The notes beneath the pieces were generated by a model. The model did not search any database and was not told where the DNA came from. It was given only the letters and a program-made list of their open reading frames with translations. Positions 7,184-15,673 of a stretch of DNA of 35,618 bases are shown here, piece by piece. Source of the DNA: Paenibacillus alginolyticus DSM 5050 = NBRC 15375 (GTDB taxonomy: Bacteria > Bacillota > Bacilli > Paenibacillales > NBRC-103111); assembly GCF_000422905.1 (NCBI RefSeq), contig NZ_AUGY01000084.1, forward strand, positions 1-35,618, given 5' to 3'. Every line of letters begins with the position of its first letter. The stretch's first letter is position 1. Both the position numbers and the translations under genes were made by a program.

Positions 7184-8599
7184 ATGGTAGTAGGAGATGC
7201 TTCTTTAGATATTGATTTGTTGGTTATTGGTGCAGGTCCCGGCGGGTACGTTGCAGCCATCCGTGCTGCTCAGCTCGGGCAAAGCGTTCTTATTGTTGAT
7301 AAAGCGGAATGGGGCGGCGTGTGCTTGAACCGCGGCTGTATCCCTTCCAAAGCCTTGATCTCTGCCGCTCACACGTATGAACATGCACAGCATGCTGACA
7401 GCATGGGTATCTCTGTAGAGAACGTGAAAGTGGACTTTGCAAAAGTACAAGCATGGAAAAACAGCATTGTTGCGAAACAAACGGGCGGCGTTAGCGCGCT
7501 GCTCAAAGGCAACAAGATCCAAACGTTCCAAGGCGAAGTGATGTTCATCAATGAGCATGAAGCACGTGTGTTCAATGATGCAGAAGCTCCTCGCTACCGC
7601 TTCAAGCATTGTATTATCGCGACGGGCTCCCGTCCGATCGAACTGAAAGCTTTCCCTTACGGCGGAAGAATCATTTCTTCCACGGAAGCGTTGAACTTGC
7701 CTGAAATTCCGAAAAGCATGGTCGTTATCGGCGGCGGCTACATCGGGATCGAGCTAGGTCAAACGTATGCGAAGTTCGGTACTAAAGTAACCGTGCTTGA
7801 AGGCTCCGATCATGTGCTTCCAGGCTTCGAGAAAGAATTTACGAAGCTTGTTGCACGCAGTCTGGATAAAGTTGGCGTAGAGGTTCATACCGAAGCTTTG
7901 GCACAATCCTGCACGAAGACAGAAAATGACGTTACTGTCACGTTCACAGTAAAAGGCGAAGAGAAGCAAGTAACAGCGGATTACGTATTAGTAACCGTTG
8001 GCCGTCGTCCGAACACAGATGGCGAGCTTGGTCTTGATCTTATTAACTTGAAAATGACAGATCGCGGTTTGATCGAAGTCGATAACCAAGGTAGAACGAG
8101 CATTCCGCATATTTTCGCGATTGGTGATGTTGTACCTGGTCTTTCATTGGCACACAAAGCTTCCTATGAAGCTAAAGTGGCTGCTGAAGCAATCGCGGGT
8201 CATTCCAGCATCGTAGATTACAAAGCAATGCCTGCTGTTGTGTTCTCCGATCCGGAAATTGCAGGCGTAGGTTTAAGTGAAACTGAAGCGAAAGCGCAAG
8301 GTATCAATGTAACGATTGGTAAATTCCCTTATGCCGCTAACGGTCGCGCTAACTCATTGAACGCAGGTCAAGGCTTCGTGAAGCTTGTCGGCGACAAAGA
8401 AACAGGCCAACTGCTTGGTGGTCAAATCGTTGGTCCGGAAGCATCTAACTTGATCGGAGAGCTTGCTCTTGCGGTTGAGATGGGCGCTAACTTGGAAGAC
8501 ATCGCACTTACGATTCATGCACATCCAACATTGACAGAAATGATCATGGATGCGGCGGAAGGTGCGCTTGGTCACCCGATTCACCAACTTGGTAAATAA
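7184..8599 (+). CDS. lpd: Dihydrolipoamide dehydrogenase (E3)
   Basis: This 471-residue FAD-dependent disulfide oxidoreductase re-oxidises dihydrolipoamide of E2 with NAD+. It shows the FAD-binding motif VIGAGPGGY near the N-terminus, the redox pair Cys47/Cys52 in GGVCLNRGCIPSK, the NAD-binding IGGGYIGIELG, the second FAD motif FAIGDV, and the C-terminal HAHPTLTE catalytic His-Glu. The name pdhD is used for the same gene in Bacillus. ATG 7184 lies four bases after the pdhC stop; its GGAGG site is inside the end of pdhC, so translation is probably coupled. Confidence 0.96.
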   Translation: MVVGDASLDIDLLVIGAGPGGYVAAIRAAQLGQSVLIVDKAEWGGVCLNRGCIPSKALISAAHTYEHAQHADSMGISVENVKVDFAKVQAWKNSIVAKQTGGVSALLKGNKIQTFQGEVMFINEHEARVFNDAEAPRYRFKHCIIATGSRPIELKAFPYGGRIISSTEALNLPEIPKSMVVIGGGYIGIELGQTYAKFGTKVTVLEGSDHVLPGFEKEFTKLVARSLDKVGVEVHTEALAQSCTKTENDVTVTFTVKGEEKQVTADYVLVTVGRRPNTDGELGLDLINLKMTDRGLIEVDNQGRTSIPHIFAIGDVVPGLSLAHKASYEAKVAAEAIAGHSSIVDYKAMPAVVFSDPEIAGVGLSETEAKAQGINVTIGKFPYAANGRANSLNAGQGFVKLVGDKETGQLLGGQIVGPEASNLIGELALAVEMGANLEDIALTIHAHPTLTEMIMDAAEGALGHPIHQLGK

Positions 8600-8635
8600 G
8601 TTGCTTTATTCTTTTAGTTTCTCTTACCTTTAGAT

Positions 8636-8681
8636 AAAAAGTCCCGAGAGTTTGGCATTAGCCGCTCTACGGGACTCTTTT
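8636..8681. terminator. Bidirectional terminator after the pdh operon
   Basis: AAAAAGTCCCGAGAG (8636-8650) pairs with CTCTACGGGACTCTTTTTT (from 8665), giving a stable stem with AGAG/CTCT and GTCCCG/CGGGAC helices. It has an A-tract on the left and a T-tract on the right. It serves lpd and the convergent gene that ends at 8682. Confidence 0.85.
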
Positions 8682-9356
8682 TTATTCTTTGAATCTTGGA
8701 TTTTTGATCCCCTGCAACAGCTTCTCTACCGTCTTGACGACTCGTGCGCTGCGTGTTTCCTCACGTTTGGCTTCCGTAATCCACTGCACGTATTCCTTGC
8801 GGTTGCTGTAGGAAAGCGTTGCAAAGAAATCAGCTGCTTTAGGATTCGCTCGAAAAGCTACCGCGAGATCATCCGGAACAATAACAACTTTCTCACCGGC
8901 AGCTGATTCCGCATTAGCACTAGTATTAGCCCGGTTAGCTAATCGTTCGCTGCGCGGCGTCTTCACGAGACCGATAGGGCGAAACCGCATAGCTGACCAT
9001 GTCTCGTCAATAGACACCAGACTGACGCCTTCGAACTGCAAATCAATGACCGTCTGCCAGCCAGAGTCGCGATTGATGTCCGTTTTTAATTTTGAGGTTC
9101 CTTTGGGATAGTTGATCCACAGCATGCCCTCAGGTGTTACGGCCGCAATAGCTTTGGGAGCCAACTGCTGGACCTCAGCAAGCGTGTGGACGAATACCTG
9201 GACAAAATCATAAGCCTCAGTGCCTTCTATTTGATCCGTCACCAGAACATCTTCAGGAAGGGGATTCAGCATGTCGAGATACCCCTCCGGCGCGTTCATG
9301 ATGAGTGCTCGTTTACAGCTTCCTAAGCGTAGCTTCTTAGCGAGTGCGTTTTCCAC
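8682..9356 (-). CDS. YdeI/OmdA-family protein of unknown function
   Basis: The 224-residue protein has two parts. Residues 1-130 (with NAPEGYLDML and a later MLWINYPKG) resemble the small N-terminal domain often found in Paenibacillus proteins of this family. Residues 145-224 carry the YdeI/OmdA-like block VPDDLAVAFRANPKAADFF followed by YVQWITEAKREETRSARV. In other bacteria YdeI-like proteins have been linked to resistance to peptides, but the mechanism is not established. The start is GTG 9356 behind AGAGGA. It lies 24 bases after serC on the same strand, so it may be co-transcribed with it. Confidence 0.75.
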   Translation of the reverse strand: MENALAKKLRLGSCKRALIMNAPEGYLDMLNPLPEDVLVTDQIEGTEAYDFVQVFVHTLAEVQQLAPKAIAAVTPEGMLWINYPKGTSKLKTDINRDSGWQTVIDLQFEGVSLVSIDETWSAMRFRPIGLVKTPRSERLANRANTSANAESAAGEKVVIVPDDLAVAFRANPKAADFFATLSYSNRKEYVQWITEAKREETRSARVVKTVEKLLQGIKNPRFKE

Positions 9357-9380
9357 TGAAATTCCTCTTTTCTTAATGAT

Positions 9381-10469
9381 CTAACCATTTCTTCTTGCAA
9401 AATCTACCATGAAATCGGCTAAAGCCTGACAGGCTTCGAATGGAACTGCATTGTATGCCGAAGCACGCAGACCTCCGACACTTCGATGACCAGCCAAACC
9501 TTCAAATCCATTAGCTTCTGATTCTTCGATAAATTGCCGCTCCATTCCTTCATTCTCCATGCGCCAAGTGATATTCATATGTGAACGATGGTTAACTTCG
9601 ATGATTCCCTTGTAGAATCCTTCGCTTTGATCAATAACATCATAAATAAGGGCAGATTTTATGCGATTAAGCTGTTCTAATTGCTCTACGCCGCCTTTGT
9701 TCACAACCCATTTTAGCACCAAATTCATCATGTAGATGGCGTGTACAGGCGGCGTGTTGAATAGCGATTTGTTTTTGGCGAATGTTTCATAGCGCATGAT
9801 CTCAGGGATCTTCTTGGACGCTTTCTCCAACCACTCTTCTCGGATGATGGCAATTGTAACGCCAGCGGGTCCGAGATTTTTCTGAGCGCCCGCATATATC
9901 ATCGAAAATCTCTCTAATTCCAGCTTTCTGCTGAGAATTTCACTCGTTAAATCGGCTACAAGAGGCGTGCTGCCCACTTCTGGAATTTCATTGTAACGGG
10001 AACCTTCAATCGTGTTGTTCATGGTGATGTGAAGGTAGGCCGAGTCAGGTGCTAGTTGGGTTGCAGATAACTCAGGGATACTGCGCCAATGCTGGTCTTT
10101 GGAGCTTGCCGCGACATGTGTGCGGCCGACATAAGAAGCTTCTTTATAAGCTTTTTCCGAAAAGCTCCCCGTTAATGCATAGTTGGCCGTCTGATTCGTA
10201 TTTAAAAAATTTAGCGGAAGGAGAGCGAACTGTGTGCTTGCCCCTCCACCCATAAAAAGTACCTCATACCCGCTAGGCAGGCCGAGTAGTTTCAGAAGAA
10301 GCTGCTGGGTCTCTTGATTCAGATCCTCAACCGTGCGGCTTCGATGAGACATTTCAAGCAGTGAAATACCTGTCCCTTGATAGTCAACAAATTGCTCTTG
10401 TGCCTCTTCAAGTACCTCCAAAGGCAGTGCAGCGGGTCCTGGGTTAAAATTGTACCGTCGATTTGTCAT
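9381..10469 (-). CDS. serC: Phosphoserine aminotransferase
   Basis: This 362-residue, PLP-dependent class V aminotransferase converts 3-phosphohydroxypyruvate and glutamate to phosphoserine, the second step of serine synthesis. It opens with YNFNPGPAALP, has FMGGGASTQF for phosphate and PLP contacts, and the Schiff-base lysine Lys197 in YAGAQKNLGPAGV. The C-terminal GGLRASAYNA is also typical. ATG 10469 follows GGGAGG. The gene has its own T-box leader and sigma-A promoter, so its expression should respond to uncharged tRNA. serA and serB are not in the window. Confidence 0.96.
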   Translation of the reverse strand: MTNRRYNFNPGPAALPLEVLEEAQEQFVDYQGTGISLLEMSHRSRTVEDLNQETQQLLLKLLGLPSGYEVLFMGGGASTQFALLPLNFLNTNQTANYALTGSFSEKAYKEASYVGRTHVAASSKDQHWRSIPELSATQLAPDSAYLHITMNNTIEGSRYNEIPEVGSTPLVADLTSEILSRKLELERFSMIYAGAQKNLGPAGVTIAIIREEWLEKASKKIPEIMRYETFAKNKSLFNTPPVHAIYMMNLVLKWVVNKGGVEQLEQLNRIKSALIYDVIDQSEGFYKGIIEVNHRSHMNITWRMENEGMERQFIEESEANGFEGLAGHRSVGGLRASAYNAVPFEACQALADFMVDFARRNG

Positions 10470-10509
10470 TTTTAATTACCTCCCGTATGTGCTTAAACGA
10501 ACAAAATTA

Positions 10510-10561
10510 CCCCACAAAGTGATGTTTAACCTTCGAAGCTTATTCCTATTACTTTGCGGGG
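10510..10561 (-). promoter_or_regulatory. Strong hairpin between the T-box terminator and serC
   Basis: In the transcript, CCCCGCAAAGT (10561-10551) pairs with ACTTTGTGGGG (10520-10510): 11 pairs with one G-U. The 30-base loop contains the palindrome CTTCGAAG. It lies after the T-box terminator and about 40 bases before the serC start. No U-run follows, so it is probably not a terminator; it could affect message stability or translation. Confidence 0.5.
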
Positions 10562-10575
10562 GCCCCGAAAATAAC

Positions 10576-10611
10576 AAAAAACGCCCTCATCCGATTGGGA
10601 CGAGGAGCGTT
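10576..10611 (-). terminator. Regulated terminator of the serC T-box leader
   Basis: On the minus strand, AACGCTCCTC (10611-10602) pairs with GAGGGCGTT (10588-10580) with one bulged base, followed by a run of six U (10581-10576). It lies just after the T-box motif, as expected for the structure that competes with the antiterminator. Confidence 0.85.
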
Positions 10612-10792
10612 TGCTCGCGGTGCCACCCAATTTAAGAAACATTCTGGTGAATGCTTCTCCACTTGGTTCCGCGGTAACGGGCGGTGCCGGTTAACTTAGA
10701 ATGACTAACTTTGCTGAACGCAAAGGGTTGTTCTTGGCGAAAACGCCTCCGAGTTGGAATCTCTTCATAGGCACGATCAGGTATGGATATTG
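10612..10792 (-). promoter_or_regulatory. T-box leader upstream of serC
   Basis: On the minus strand the motif TGGGTGGCACCGCG (10629-10616) is a textbook T-box sequence, which pairs with the CCA end of uncharged tRNA. Upstream lie a stem-III-like CGCCCGTTACCGCGG segment (from about 10683) and several helices such as GGCGTTTTCGCC. Together with the terminator that follows, this marks a tRNA-sensing transcriptional switch. I could not assign the specifier codon; serine is expected from the gene controlled, and TCC, TCG and TCA triplets occur in the leader. Stem I is shorter and less canonical than in well-known leaders. Confidence 0.9.
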
Positions 10793-10798
10793 AGTAGA

Positions 10799-10827
10799 AG
10801 TATAAGCCTATTTGCAGAAAAGGTCAA
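10799..10827 (-). promoter_or_regulatory. Sigma-A promoter of the serC T-box transcript
   Basis: On the minus strand, TTGACC (10827-10822), 17 bases, TATACT (10804-10799); each box matches 5 of 6. It places the transcript start near 10792, about 165 bases before the T-box motif. Confidence 0.75.
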
Positions 10828-10987
10828 TCATTTTGGTGAGTTTTCGGACGTTTCATTTTTCATTTTGTGGTAATATAAACCTTTGTATGCACTTATGGTA
10901 AACATTTTGGTTTGCAATATATGACCTTATTGAGTCTATTGCACTTTACCTCGACAAAATAAAGAGTGATTATAACAATTCATTAGA

Positions 10988-11878
10988 TTACTTCTTAGCA
11001 GTTTCAATAGGTTGTATTGGAGTTTTGCTCGGTAACATGTTAATCAAAGAACCGTTACCCCAAGCGTCAGGTACATCGCCTTTCCAAGACTCAAGGAATT
11101 TATAATCTACCAAGTCAGCAGTTATTGACTTTGCAAGCTCTATGTTACCCTTTGCTTTTTGTTGTGCAACATAAAGATCGGCATCCGCTTTAGCTTTCGC
11201 CGCTGTAGCATCTGCTTCCGCTTTTACTACATTTTGTTGAGCGTCGATCTTTGCTTTATCTAGATCGTTCTGAGCTTTCATTGCATTTTGTGCCGCAATT
11301 TGTTTCTGCTCAATAGACTGATTAAATGCATCAGAGAATGTAAAGTTAACAATAGAGATATCCCCTACTTGGATGTTGTAAGCCTCTAGAGCTTTTTTTA
11401 ATAATTCGTTTGTTTCTAATGCTACTCGTTCACGTTTAGAAATTAACTCCTCTGCACTGTACTTAGCTGTAACTTCTTTAAATATCTCCTGCACGTGAGG
11501 ATTGATTACTTTAGCGTCGAAGTCTAGACCTACGTCATGAAGTAACTTGAAAGCTACCCCTTTAGGGATTGTATAGTTAACAGCTACATGACTATGAACA
11601 GGTTGCAAGTCTTTTGAAGACGCTGCTGCGTCTGCTTCCGATTTAGCTACTTGAGTATTGACTTCTACAATGCTTGAAATGAACGGCCACTTCCAATGAG
11701 GACCTGGCTCCAGTACTGTTGAGTTAACACTACCTAAGGTTTTTCTGAATCCAACATGACCGTTCTCTACTGTACTAAACGCAGTCAAAATCAAAAGAAG
11801 TATCGCAACTCCTCCAGCTCCATATTTGATCCCTTTGGTTAAAGTCGATCTCTTTCTTGCGTTCATACCTGTTTCCAT
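10988..11878 (-). CDS. SPFH/prohibitin-family membrane protein
   Basis: The 296-residue protein has one N-terminal membrane segment (about residues 18-37), then an SPFH/band-7 domain (from VENGHVGFRKTLG to about residue 190). A long Ala/Gln/Lys-rich coiled coil follows (QIAAQNAMKAQNDLDKAK and after), as in prohibitins, which oligomerise at membranes as scaffolds or protease regulators. No NfeD or FtsH partner gene is adjacent. ATG 11878 is chosen because AGGAGAG precedes it at about 8 bases; a second ATG lies 4 codons in. Nothing else in the neighbourhood suggests a specific job. Confidence 0.85.
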   Translation of the reverse strand: METGMNARKRSTLTKGIKYGAGGVAILLLILTAFSTVENGHVGFRKTLGSVNSTVLEPGPHWKWPFISSIVEVNTQVAKSEADAAASSKDLQPVHSHVAVNYTIPKGVAFKLLHDVGLDFDAKVINPHVQEIFKEVTAKYSAEELISKRERVALETNELLKKALEAYNIQVGDISIVNFTFSDAFNQSIEQKQIAAQNAMKAQNDLDKAKIDAQQNVVKAEADATAAKAKADADLYVAQQKAKGNIELAKSITADLVDYKFLESWKGDVPDAWGNGSLINMLPSKTPIQPIETAKK

Positions 11879-12108
11879 AGTTACACTCTCCTGAATAGTG
11901 AATTAGTTTATTAGTACCGTAATATCTTTACTTCAAAATCTATTCATCTAACTCCCCTTTAATCCATCATTCAAAGCCTGTGCTTGTATCCCAGAAGGTA
12001 CGATCATACAGGGGTTGAAGTTCCTACTATTGTCCTGTACTCTTGTCTGTGAAGAGAATTCATTGGATAAAGATAATAAATACGAAAATAAACGGAAGGA
12101 GTGAGGTT

Positions 12109-13923
12109 TTGTCCAAAATACGAAATCGATTACAAAACTATTTACTTGGAACAAGCCTTCAGAAAAAGCTCATTATCCTATTCCTTCCGTTGGCTATAAT
12201 CCCCCTATCCATTCTGGGAACCTTCTCCTATTACAAATCGTCACAGGTCGTTCAAACGCAAGTGAGCAAGACGATTCTTGAAAGCTTGTCTCAAGTGAAT
12301 TACAGCTTGAATTATTTCGTGAAAGATATCGAACAGTTGACCATGTATATTTATAGTAATAGAGAAATACAAGATATACTGTCGAAAGATCAGGGCAGAA
12401 CGTTAGCGGAGAAGCAGCAGGATGAGAAAAGGGTGAATGATATTCTCGATACCTTCCTGGGTTTCAAAAACTGGAATATCGCCATATACTTGCTCGGGGA
12501 GAACGGGGATCGTTATTTTACAGGCAACCTTCTTCCTAGTCAGTACGACGATTATAACTTGAATTGGGGATTGTTTCGTAAAATGCGGCTAGCAGGCGGC
12601 AATATCATATGGGATACGCATTACAGTATGAAGAAGACAGAGGATTTTGGCATTGTTTTAAGCAGTGGCAGGCAGCTGAAGAAGATTGAAACGAACAAAC
12701 CGCTTGGTTTCATGGTCGTGGATATTATGGAAAATGCTTTGGCTGACAAGTATAACAAGGCCCATTTACAGCCTGGCGGACAAATGCTGCTGTTGGATCG
12801 CAATGGGTATGTCATTTCGAGTACGCCATCCAAACATATCGTGGGAACGAAGTTAAACGAACCTTATTTAGATAAAGTCTTATCAGGTAACAAAGGTTTT
12901 TTCGAGCCAGCCAGCAAAGATTCTGCGCCTGTTATGGTCGTTTACGATACGTCTGAGATTACGGGATTCAAGCTGGTTAGTATTGTACCGGTTGCCGTTT
13001 TGACAAAGGAAAGCAGCAGCATCCGTAATTTGATGTTATTTATTATGATCTTGTTCGGCGTAGTGTCCTGCTGGGTTGCCTATGTGTTATCGGTGACGAT
13101 TACAAACCCGCTGCGGAAGCTGAAATCGCTGATGTATCTGGTGGAAAACGGCAACATGGACGTCGCATTTTCTTCCAAATATAGGGATGAAGTCGGGCAG
13201 TTAGGTCTTAGTTTTAATAAAATGGTACAGCGGATCAAGCAGTTGATCGATGAGGTCTACAAGAAGCAATTGATGTTGAAGGAGGCGGAAATCAAGGCGA
13301 TTCATGCCCAGTTCAACCCGCATTTTCTCTATAATGCCTTGGATTCGATCAATTGGATGGCACGTATTCATAAAATAACGGATATTAGTCAAACAGTTAT
13401 TTCACTTGGAGAGCTGCTGCGGTTTAGTATCCGCAAAGGACAACCCTTCATCCAAGTGAAGGAAGATATGCATCAAATCCGTAACTTTCTTTTCATTCAA
13501 CAGATGCGCTACGGGGATAAGCTGGAAGTCGAGATTCATATCGATGAAGAAATCGAATCCTTATATACGCTCAAACTGCTGATTCAACCGATCGTGGAAA
13601 ATGCCATCACGCATGGATTAGAGATCAAACCAGGAAAAGGGCAGCTTTCCATTAGGGGATGGCGGGTAGAGGAATATGTGCGCTTCGAAATCCGAGACAA
13701 CGGTGTAGGGATGTCATCCGATATGGTGGAGCGTATCCTAAGTGGCAAATACGTATCGGATAGTGAGCAGAATACGGGTATTGGACTGGAAAACTCGATG
13801 AAGCGGCTTCAGCTTTATTTCGGCTCAAACTATCGTTTCGAAATCGAGAGTGAGATTATGCAAGGAACGACTATTCTTATCGAAATTCCCATCATGCGCT
13901 CAGGAGAGGATCATCGTGTATAA
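12109..13923 (+). CDS. YesM/LytS-type membrane sensor histidine kinase
   Basis: The 604-residue protein has a TM helix at about 21-41, a large extracytoplasmic sensor domain (probably dCache-like), a second TM helix (LMLFIMILFGVVSCWVAYVL), a HAMP domain, a His_kinase domain with AQFNPHFLYNALDS (His405 likely phosphorylated), and a GHKL ATPase domain with IVENAITHG, DNGVGM and GIGLEN. The start is TTG 12109, 7 bases after AAGGAG (12096-12101); the frame is open from 12043 but has no ribosome site there. It overlaps the response regulator gene by 8 bases, so the two form a couple. Kinases of this type usually sense sugars or other nutrients outside the cell, often with a binding protein. Confidence 0.93.
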   Translation: MSKIRNRLQNYLLGTSLQKKLIILFLPLAIIPLSILGTFSYYKSSQVVQTQVSKTILESLSQVNYSLNYFVKDIEQLTMYIYSNREIQDILSKDQGRTLAEKQQDEKRVNDILDTFLGFKNWNIAIYLLGENGDRYFTGNLLPSQYDDYNLNWGLFRKMRLAGGNIIWDTHYSMKKTEDFGIVLSSGRQLKKIETNKPLGFMVVDIMENALADKYNKAHLQPGGQMLLLDRNGYVISSTPSKHIVGTKLNEPYLDKVLSGNKGFFEPASKDSAPVMVVYDTSEITGFKLVSIVPVAVLTKESSSIRNLMLFIMILFGVVSCWVAYVLSVTITNPLRKLKSLMYLVENGNMDVAFSSKYRDEVGQLGLSFNKMVQRIKQLIDEVYKKQLMLKEAEIKAIHAQFNPHFLYNALDSINWMARIHKITDISQTVISLGELLRFSIRKGQPFIQVKEDMHQIRNFLFIQQMRYGDKLEVEIHIDEEIESLYTLKLLIQPIVENAITHGLEIKPGKGQLSIRGWRVEEYVRFEIRDNGVGMSSDMVERILSGKYVSDSEQNTGIGLENSMKRLQLYFGSNYRFEIESEIMQGTTILIEIPIMRSGEDHRV

Positions 13924-15517
13924 CCTATTCATCGTGGAGGATGAGTGGCTCGTCTTGCAAGGACTGAAACTGACCATTCCTTGGGAAGAAATGCGCTGCA
14001 CCTTGATTGGCGAAGCAAGAGACGGACAAGCAGGTTTAGAAGGAATTCTAGCTAACCCGCCAGATATCCTACTGACGGATATTCGGATGCCTGCGATGGA
14101 CGGCATTCAGCTTGCTGAGAAAGTGGCGGAGCTGCTGCCGCAAGTGAAAATTGTATTTCTTACCGGCTTCGATGATTTTATATATGCCCAGAAGGCAGTT
14201 AAGCTGGGGGCTGCTGATTTTGTCCTCAAGCCAACCAATCCAGACGAACTCATCCAAGTTATTGGACGCATTACGTCAAAGCTCGATGAGGAACGCCAAT
14301 TGCAATCACAGCAGGAGCGATTGAAGCTTAAGTATGGATGGGAGAAGCCGCTGATTGAAGAAAAGGTTCTCTATGATCTAATGCTGGATTATGCGGGGAC
14401 GCTTGAAAAAGAATGGTTTGTAGAATACGGCACGGGGTTAGAACATACAGATGGCGGAGTTGTTATCCCTCCATATCGCGTTGTATTGCTGCAAATGGAC
14501 GGTCTTAAAGACATGGGGACTGACAGCCGCCAGCTGCGAGATCAGATCAAGGAACGGATCAAAGAGCTGTCCACCCTTACTTTGGTGCGAATAAACGAGA
14601 CGCGGTATGCGTTTTTGGCCAATCGGCAAATCGAGCGAGGCAATCTCGCCGACTTATTTGATAGCCTAATGGTGTTATTATCTTCTTTTGCGCAAAGATG
14701 TGTTTTAACGGTAAGCCATTCGTTTACAACGATAGATATGATTCCGGCTGCCTATATTCAAGCCATGCGTGCCATGTATCAAACTGTCTTTTTAGGTGGC
14801 GAGAAAATGATTTGGTTTGAGGATATCGAAAGGCTGCAAGAAACAGTGAGTGTCAATCACACCGTGCTGAAGGAATTGATCGAATTAGTCAAATGGGGAA
14901 ATCCTTCATCCATCGAAGCCCAAACCGGGTTGTGGTATTCGCATCTCATACACCTCCATGCAGATGGATTTACGGCAAGAAGAAGCTTTTTCGAATTTAT
15001 CGTAACGTTAAATTCCCTCCTACTGCGAGATAGCGAATTGCATAACATTGTTATCGATAGCGGGTTTCTCTTAACATCAGCTGAGCGGGTGGATGACTCT
15101 CTAGAACAATGGCTGATTCGCTTAAACGATACGTTATTTGAGTGGAACCGGCAATGTGCGGAGCTATCCGATCCGCAAAAGAAGAGCGGATTCGAGGAGA
15201 TCGAGTTGTTTATCCGAGAGCATTATGCGGAGGATATTTCTCTTCAAGGTATCGCAGAGCGCTACCATATGAGTGAAAGTTACTTCAGCCGGCTGTTCAA
15301 AAAGCAGGTTGGAACCAGTTTTCTCGAATACGTGACTTTGATACGTGTAGGACAAGCAAAGGAGCTTCTTACGAATCCTCGTCTTAGAATTTATGAGGTC
15401 TCCGTACAAGTCGGTTACCAGGATCAGCGATATTTCAGCCAACTTTTTCGCAAGTATACAGGGGAAACTCCTACCGAGTTTCGCAAACGGCTCGGGATTG
15501 AGAGCCTTCCGCTATAG
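13916..15517 (+). CDS. YesN-type response regulator with AraC DNA-binding domain
   Basis: The 533-residue protein has a receiver domain at residues 1-120 (acidic pocket E8 D9, phospho-acceptor Asp55 in LLTDIRMPAMDG, Lys in VLKPTNP), a poorly conserved middle region of about 300 residues, and a C-terminal AraC/XylS double helix-turn-helix (ISLQGIAERYHMSESYFSRL, then VSVQVGYQDQRYFSQLFRKY). The start is GTG 13916 behind AGGAGAGGA, and it overlaps the kinase stop. It should act with the kinase to switch on the transporter genes downstream, which have their own promoter at 15600. The same pairing of YesM-type kinase, AraC-type regulator and binding protein occurs in S. aureus HptSRA. Confidence 0.93.
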   Translation: MYNLFIVEDEWLVLQGLKLTIPWEEMRCTLIGEARDGQAGLEGILANPPDILLTDIRMPAMDGIQLAEKVAELLPQVKIVFLTGFDDFIYAQKAVKLGAADFVLKPTNPDELIQVIGRITSKLDEERQLQSQQERLKLKYGWEKPLIEEKVLYDLMLDYAGTLEKEWFVEYGTGLEHTDGGVVIPPYRVVLLQMDGLKDMGTDSRQLRDQIKERIKELSTLTLVRINETRYAFLANRQIERGNLADLFDSLMVLLSSFAQRCVLTVSHSFTTIDMIPAAYIQAMRAMYQTVFLGGEKMIWFEDIERLQETVSVNHTVLKELIELVKWGNPSSIEAQTGLWYSHLIHLHADGFTARRSFFEFIVTLNSLLLRDSELHNIVIDSGFLLTSAERVDDSLEQWLIRLNDTLFEWNRQCAELSDPQKKSGFEEIELFIREHYAEDISLQGIAERYHMSESYFSRLFKKQVGTSFLEYVTLIRVGQAKELLTNPRLRIYEVSVQVGYQDQRYFSQLFRKYTGETPTEFRKRLGIESLPL

Positions 15518-15531
15518 GCATAATAGGAATT

Positions 15532-15558
15532 CTCCACTTATTGACTGGTGGAGTTTTT
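15532..15558 (+). terminator. Terminator after the two-component genes
   Basis: CTCCAC (15532-15537) pairs with GTGGAG (15548-15553), followed by TTTTT. It separates the regulators from the transporter genes. Confidence 0.7.
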
Positions 15559-15599
15559 ATTTTGAACAAAAATTTCAACAAATACGAAAATTCGTCACA

Positions 15600-15628
15600 T
15601 TGAGAGTGCTTTCATCTAAACGTATAGT
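15600..15628 (+). promoter_or_regulatory. Sigma-A promoter of the AfuABC-like transporter operon
   Basis: TTGAGA (15600-15605), 17 bases, TATAGT (15623-15628); each box matches 5 of 6. It lies 45 bases before the binding-protein gene and is the likely target of the YesN-type regulator. Confidence 0.7.
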
Positions 15629-15673
15629 AAAACTAGAAAGATAAAGACACAAATCATATGGAGGGTTAACAAA

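Noticed and set aside
11990..12030. Weak inverted repeat CCTGT ... ACAGG upstream of the YesM-type kinase
   Set aside because: Only short, interrupted pairing and no T-run; not enough to call a terminator or operator.
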